The position numbers and the translations under genes are program-made. Below, in pieces: positions 57,797 to 58,859 of a stretch of DNA of 58,859 bases. The notes beneath the pieces were generated by a model, which was given only the letters and a program-made list of their open reading frames with translations, was not told where the DNA came from and ran no database searches. How positions within the stretch are numbered: position 1 is the first letter of the stretch; every line of letters starts with the position of its first letter. Origin of the DNA: Verrucomicrobiota bacterium (GTDB lineage: Bacteria > Verrucomicrobiota > Verrucomicrobiia > Limisphaerales > J093); NCBI GenBank assembly GCA_012517065.1, contig JAAYVR010000058.1, positions 1-58,859 on the forward strand. The letters are read 5' to 3'.

Positions 57797-58859
57797 TCAG
57801 CGCGTGCGCAAGCGGAAGAAACACACCGGCTCGGTTGTCAGCAGAGTGGTCCGATACTGATTCTCTCCGACGTTTTCGACCTCGGCTGGAATCATGGTCC
57901 ACTCGCTCAGGTTGGTGGAAAACTCGACAGCGACGGGTGTGTCAGGGGGCGCCATCCACCACAGGACAATCTGAAGTTCTGGACGCATATGGCCATGCCA
58001 GTTGGCGTCGGAGGCGACATCTCCGCTCGAAACGCTTATCAACTGGATTTGAAGTTCCTGTCCATTGCCTGGCGCAGGGCTGCCCCGTTGCGGTGTCATC
58101 CCTTTTCTCTGAATGAACCACGCCGTGCCCTCAGCACCTGAGCCGTAACCAGAACCGCCGCGAACGGACAGTTTATCTGGCGTGAAGGTGATTACATCCT
58201 TGTAGTAGATCGCGATGCGACCGCCGCCACCGCCGCCGGCATAGCCTCCGCCGTTGCCACCGTTGGCTTGGATCAAGCCGCTGCCACTCAGTGTGTCAGT
58301 GCTGATCTTGACGCCGCCGCCACTTCCACCGCCGGCCAACCAGCCTCCATCGCCGCCGTTGGCCAGTATCTTACCTTCCAGCACCAAGCTCTGAGCCGCG
58401 ATCCGCACCAGACCACCTCCACTGCCACCGGAGCCACCCTCTGATCCGCCTCCGCTGCCAAGCTCGTTTGGATCAGCCTGGTCACCGTACAGAGAATTGA
58501 TTGTGCCGCCGACGTTGCCGAACGCGCCGCTACCACCGTAGCTGCCCCCGTTGCGCTTCGAGCTCCCGCCTTCAGTGGTGTTGCCCAGAGTACGGCCCTG
58601 GTCGCCAGTGTTTCCACCGCTGTGACCACCCAAATACCCGCGGCTGCTCACATCAATCCGACTGTTGGTCGAAATCACCACTGTTCCGGCTGCAATCTCG
58701 AGCCGTGGTTCATCGCTGAGCCCAGCCGCCGGATGTGTCAATACCGCCCCGTTGGTCAATACCAAGCCAGCCACAGTCAGATTGGTCGTCGAAACCACCG
58801 CACCGTCCAATACCAACTGCGCATCTGCCTCGATGCTCGGCAAAGGTGTCTCCCGACCT
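57797..58859 (-). CDS. Glycine-rich secreted protein, 5' end cut by window
   Basis: The frame is open to the window edge, so the N-terminus is missing. The visible 354 residues start with a beta-helix-like stretch (LVLDGAVVSTTNLTVAGLVLTNGAVLTH). A Gly/Ser/Asn-rich region (GGSEGGSGGSGGGLVRIAAQSLVLEGKILANGGDGG, repeated as LIQANGGNGGGYAGGGGGGRIAIYYK) resembles adhesin or PE-PGRS-like repeats. The C-terminal domain (VAVEFSTNLSEWTMIPAEVENVGENQYRTTLL ... CFFRLRTR) matches the end of the RCC1 protein at 31174. The protein is probably much larger and surface-located. Confidence 0.75.
   Translation of the reverse strand, partial: GRETPLPSIEADAQLVLDGAVVSTTNLTVAGLVLTNGAVLTHPAAGLSDEPRLEIAAGTVVISTNSRIDVSSRGYLGGHSGGNTGDQGRTLGNTTEGGSSKRNGGSYGGSGAFGNVGGTINSLYGDQADPNELGSGGGSEGGSGGSGGGLVRIAAQSLVLEGKILANGGDGGWLAGGGSGGGVKISTDTLSGSGLIQANGGNGGGYAGGGGGGRIAIYYKDVITFTPDKLSVRGGSGYGSGAEGTAWFIQRKGMTPQRGSPAPGNGQELQIQLISVSSGDVASDANWHGHMRPELQIVLWWMAPPDTPVAVEFSTNLSEWTMIPAEVENVGENQYRTTLLTTEPVCFFRLRTR

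Overview
The window looks like a chromosome segment from a Verrucomicrobiota-type bacterium (PVC superphylum, close to the Pedosphaera/Limisphaera group). This is an inference from gene content. The pointers are a pseudopilin with an inspector-type N-terminus and FADGH motif, a PEP-CTERM-like surface protein with autotransporter-type repeats, Tat-exported sugar-processing proteins, LptD (so a Gram-negative outer membrane), and two secreted proteins that share a C-terminal STNL-x-W ... CFxRLR tail. No phage, plasmid or CRISPR locus is visible.

Layout: 1-757 holds the 3' end of an apparently ORF-less group II intron lying in a dispersed repeat. 758-5064 (minus) carries a PfkB sugar kinase, tyrS, a frameshifted small membrane gene and the PEP-CTERM protein. 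6051-9012 (plus) carries gdhA with a clear terminator, a two-gene unit of unknown function and a small holin-type membrane protein. 8893-10820 (minus) is a FIST-domain gene coupled to trmB. After a repeat island and a DUF4272 gene, 12803-18190 (minus) is a complete hoxEFUYH-hoxW operon for an NAD-linked group 3d [NiFe] hydrogenase.

18504-31000 holds a pseudopilin, a PPi-type phosphofructokinase, a Tat-exported GH116-like enzyme, lptD, a secreted esterase-like hydrolase, a small secreted protein and a lone transposase N-terminal domain. 31174-33933 is an RCC1-repeat secreted protein. 34560-42816 has dacB with an aminotransferase, a Tat-exported fucose-isomerase-like protein and a large propeller-type sensor kinase. 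Then follow tRNA-Ala(GGC), ftsH, a lipid kinase with trpS, two large secreted glycosidase-like proteins, an MBL-fold hydrolase, a cupin gene with purC, and a glycine-rich protein cut by the window edge.

The most unusual feature is the intergenic DNA. At least four repeat families fill most gaps: (1) about 30 copies of a core close to ACAACGTGTCTGTCCCCATAT, in both orientations, resembling REP sequences mobilised by RAYT transposases; (2) GC-rich modules with a GCGGCAGC-TT-GCTGCCGC hairpin; (3) a roughly 180-bp tail module ending in GCGGAGCCTCG; (4) a roughly 70-bp inverted repeat beginning TAGCCCGG that sits on or right after the stop codon of seven genes. No RAYT gene is in the window. Metabolically the genes fit a fermentative or facultative carbohydrate degrader: exported glycosidases, PPi-dependent glycolysis, and H2 cycling coupled to NADH.
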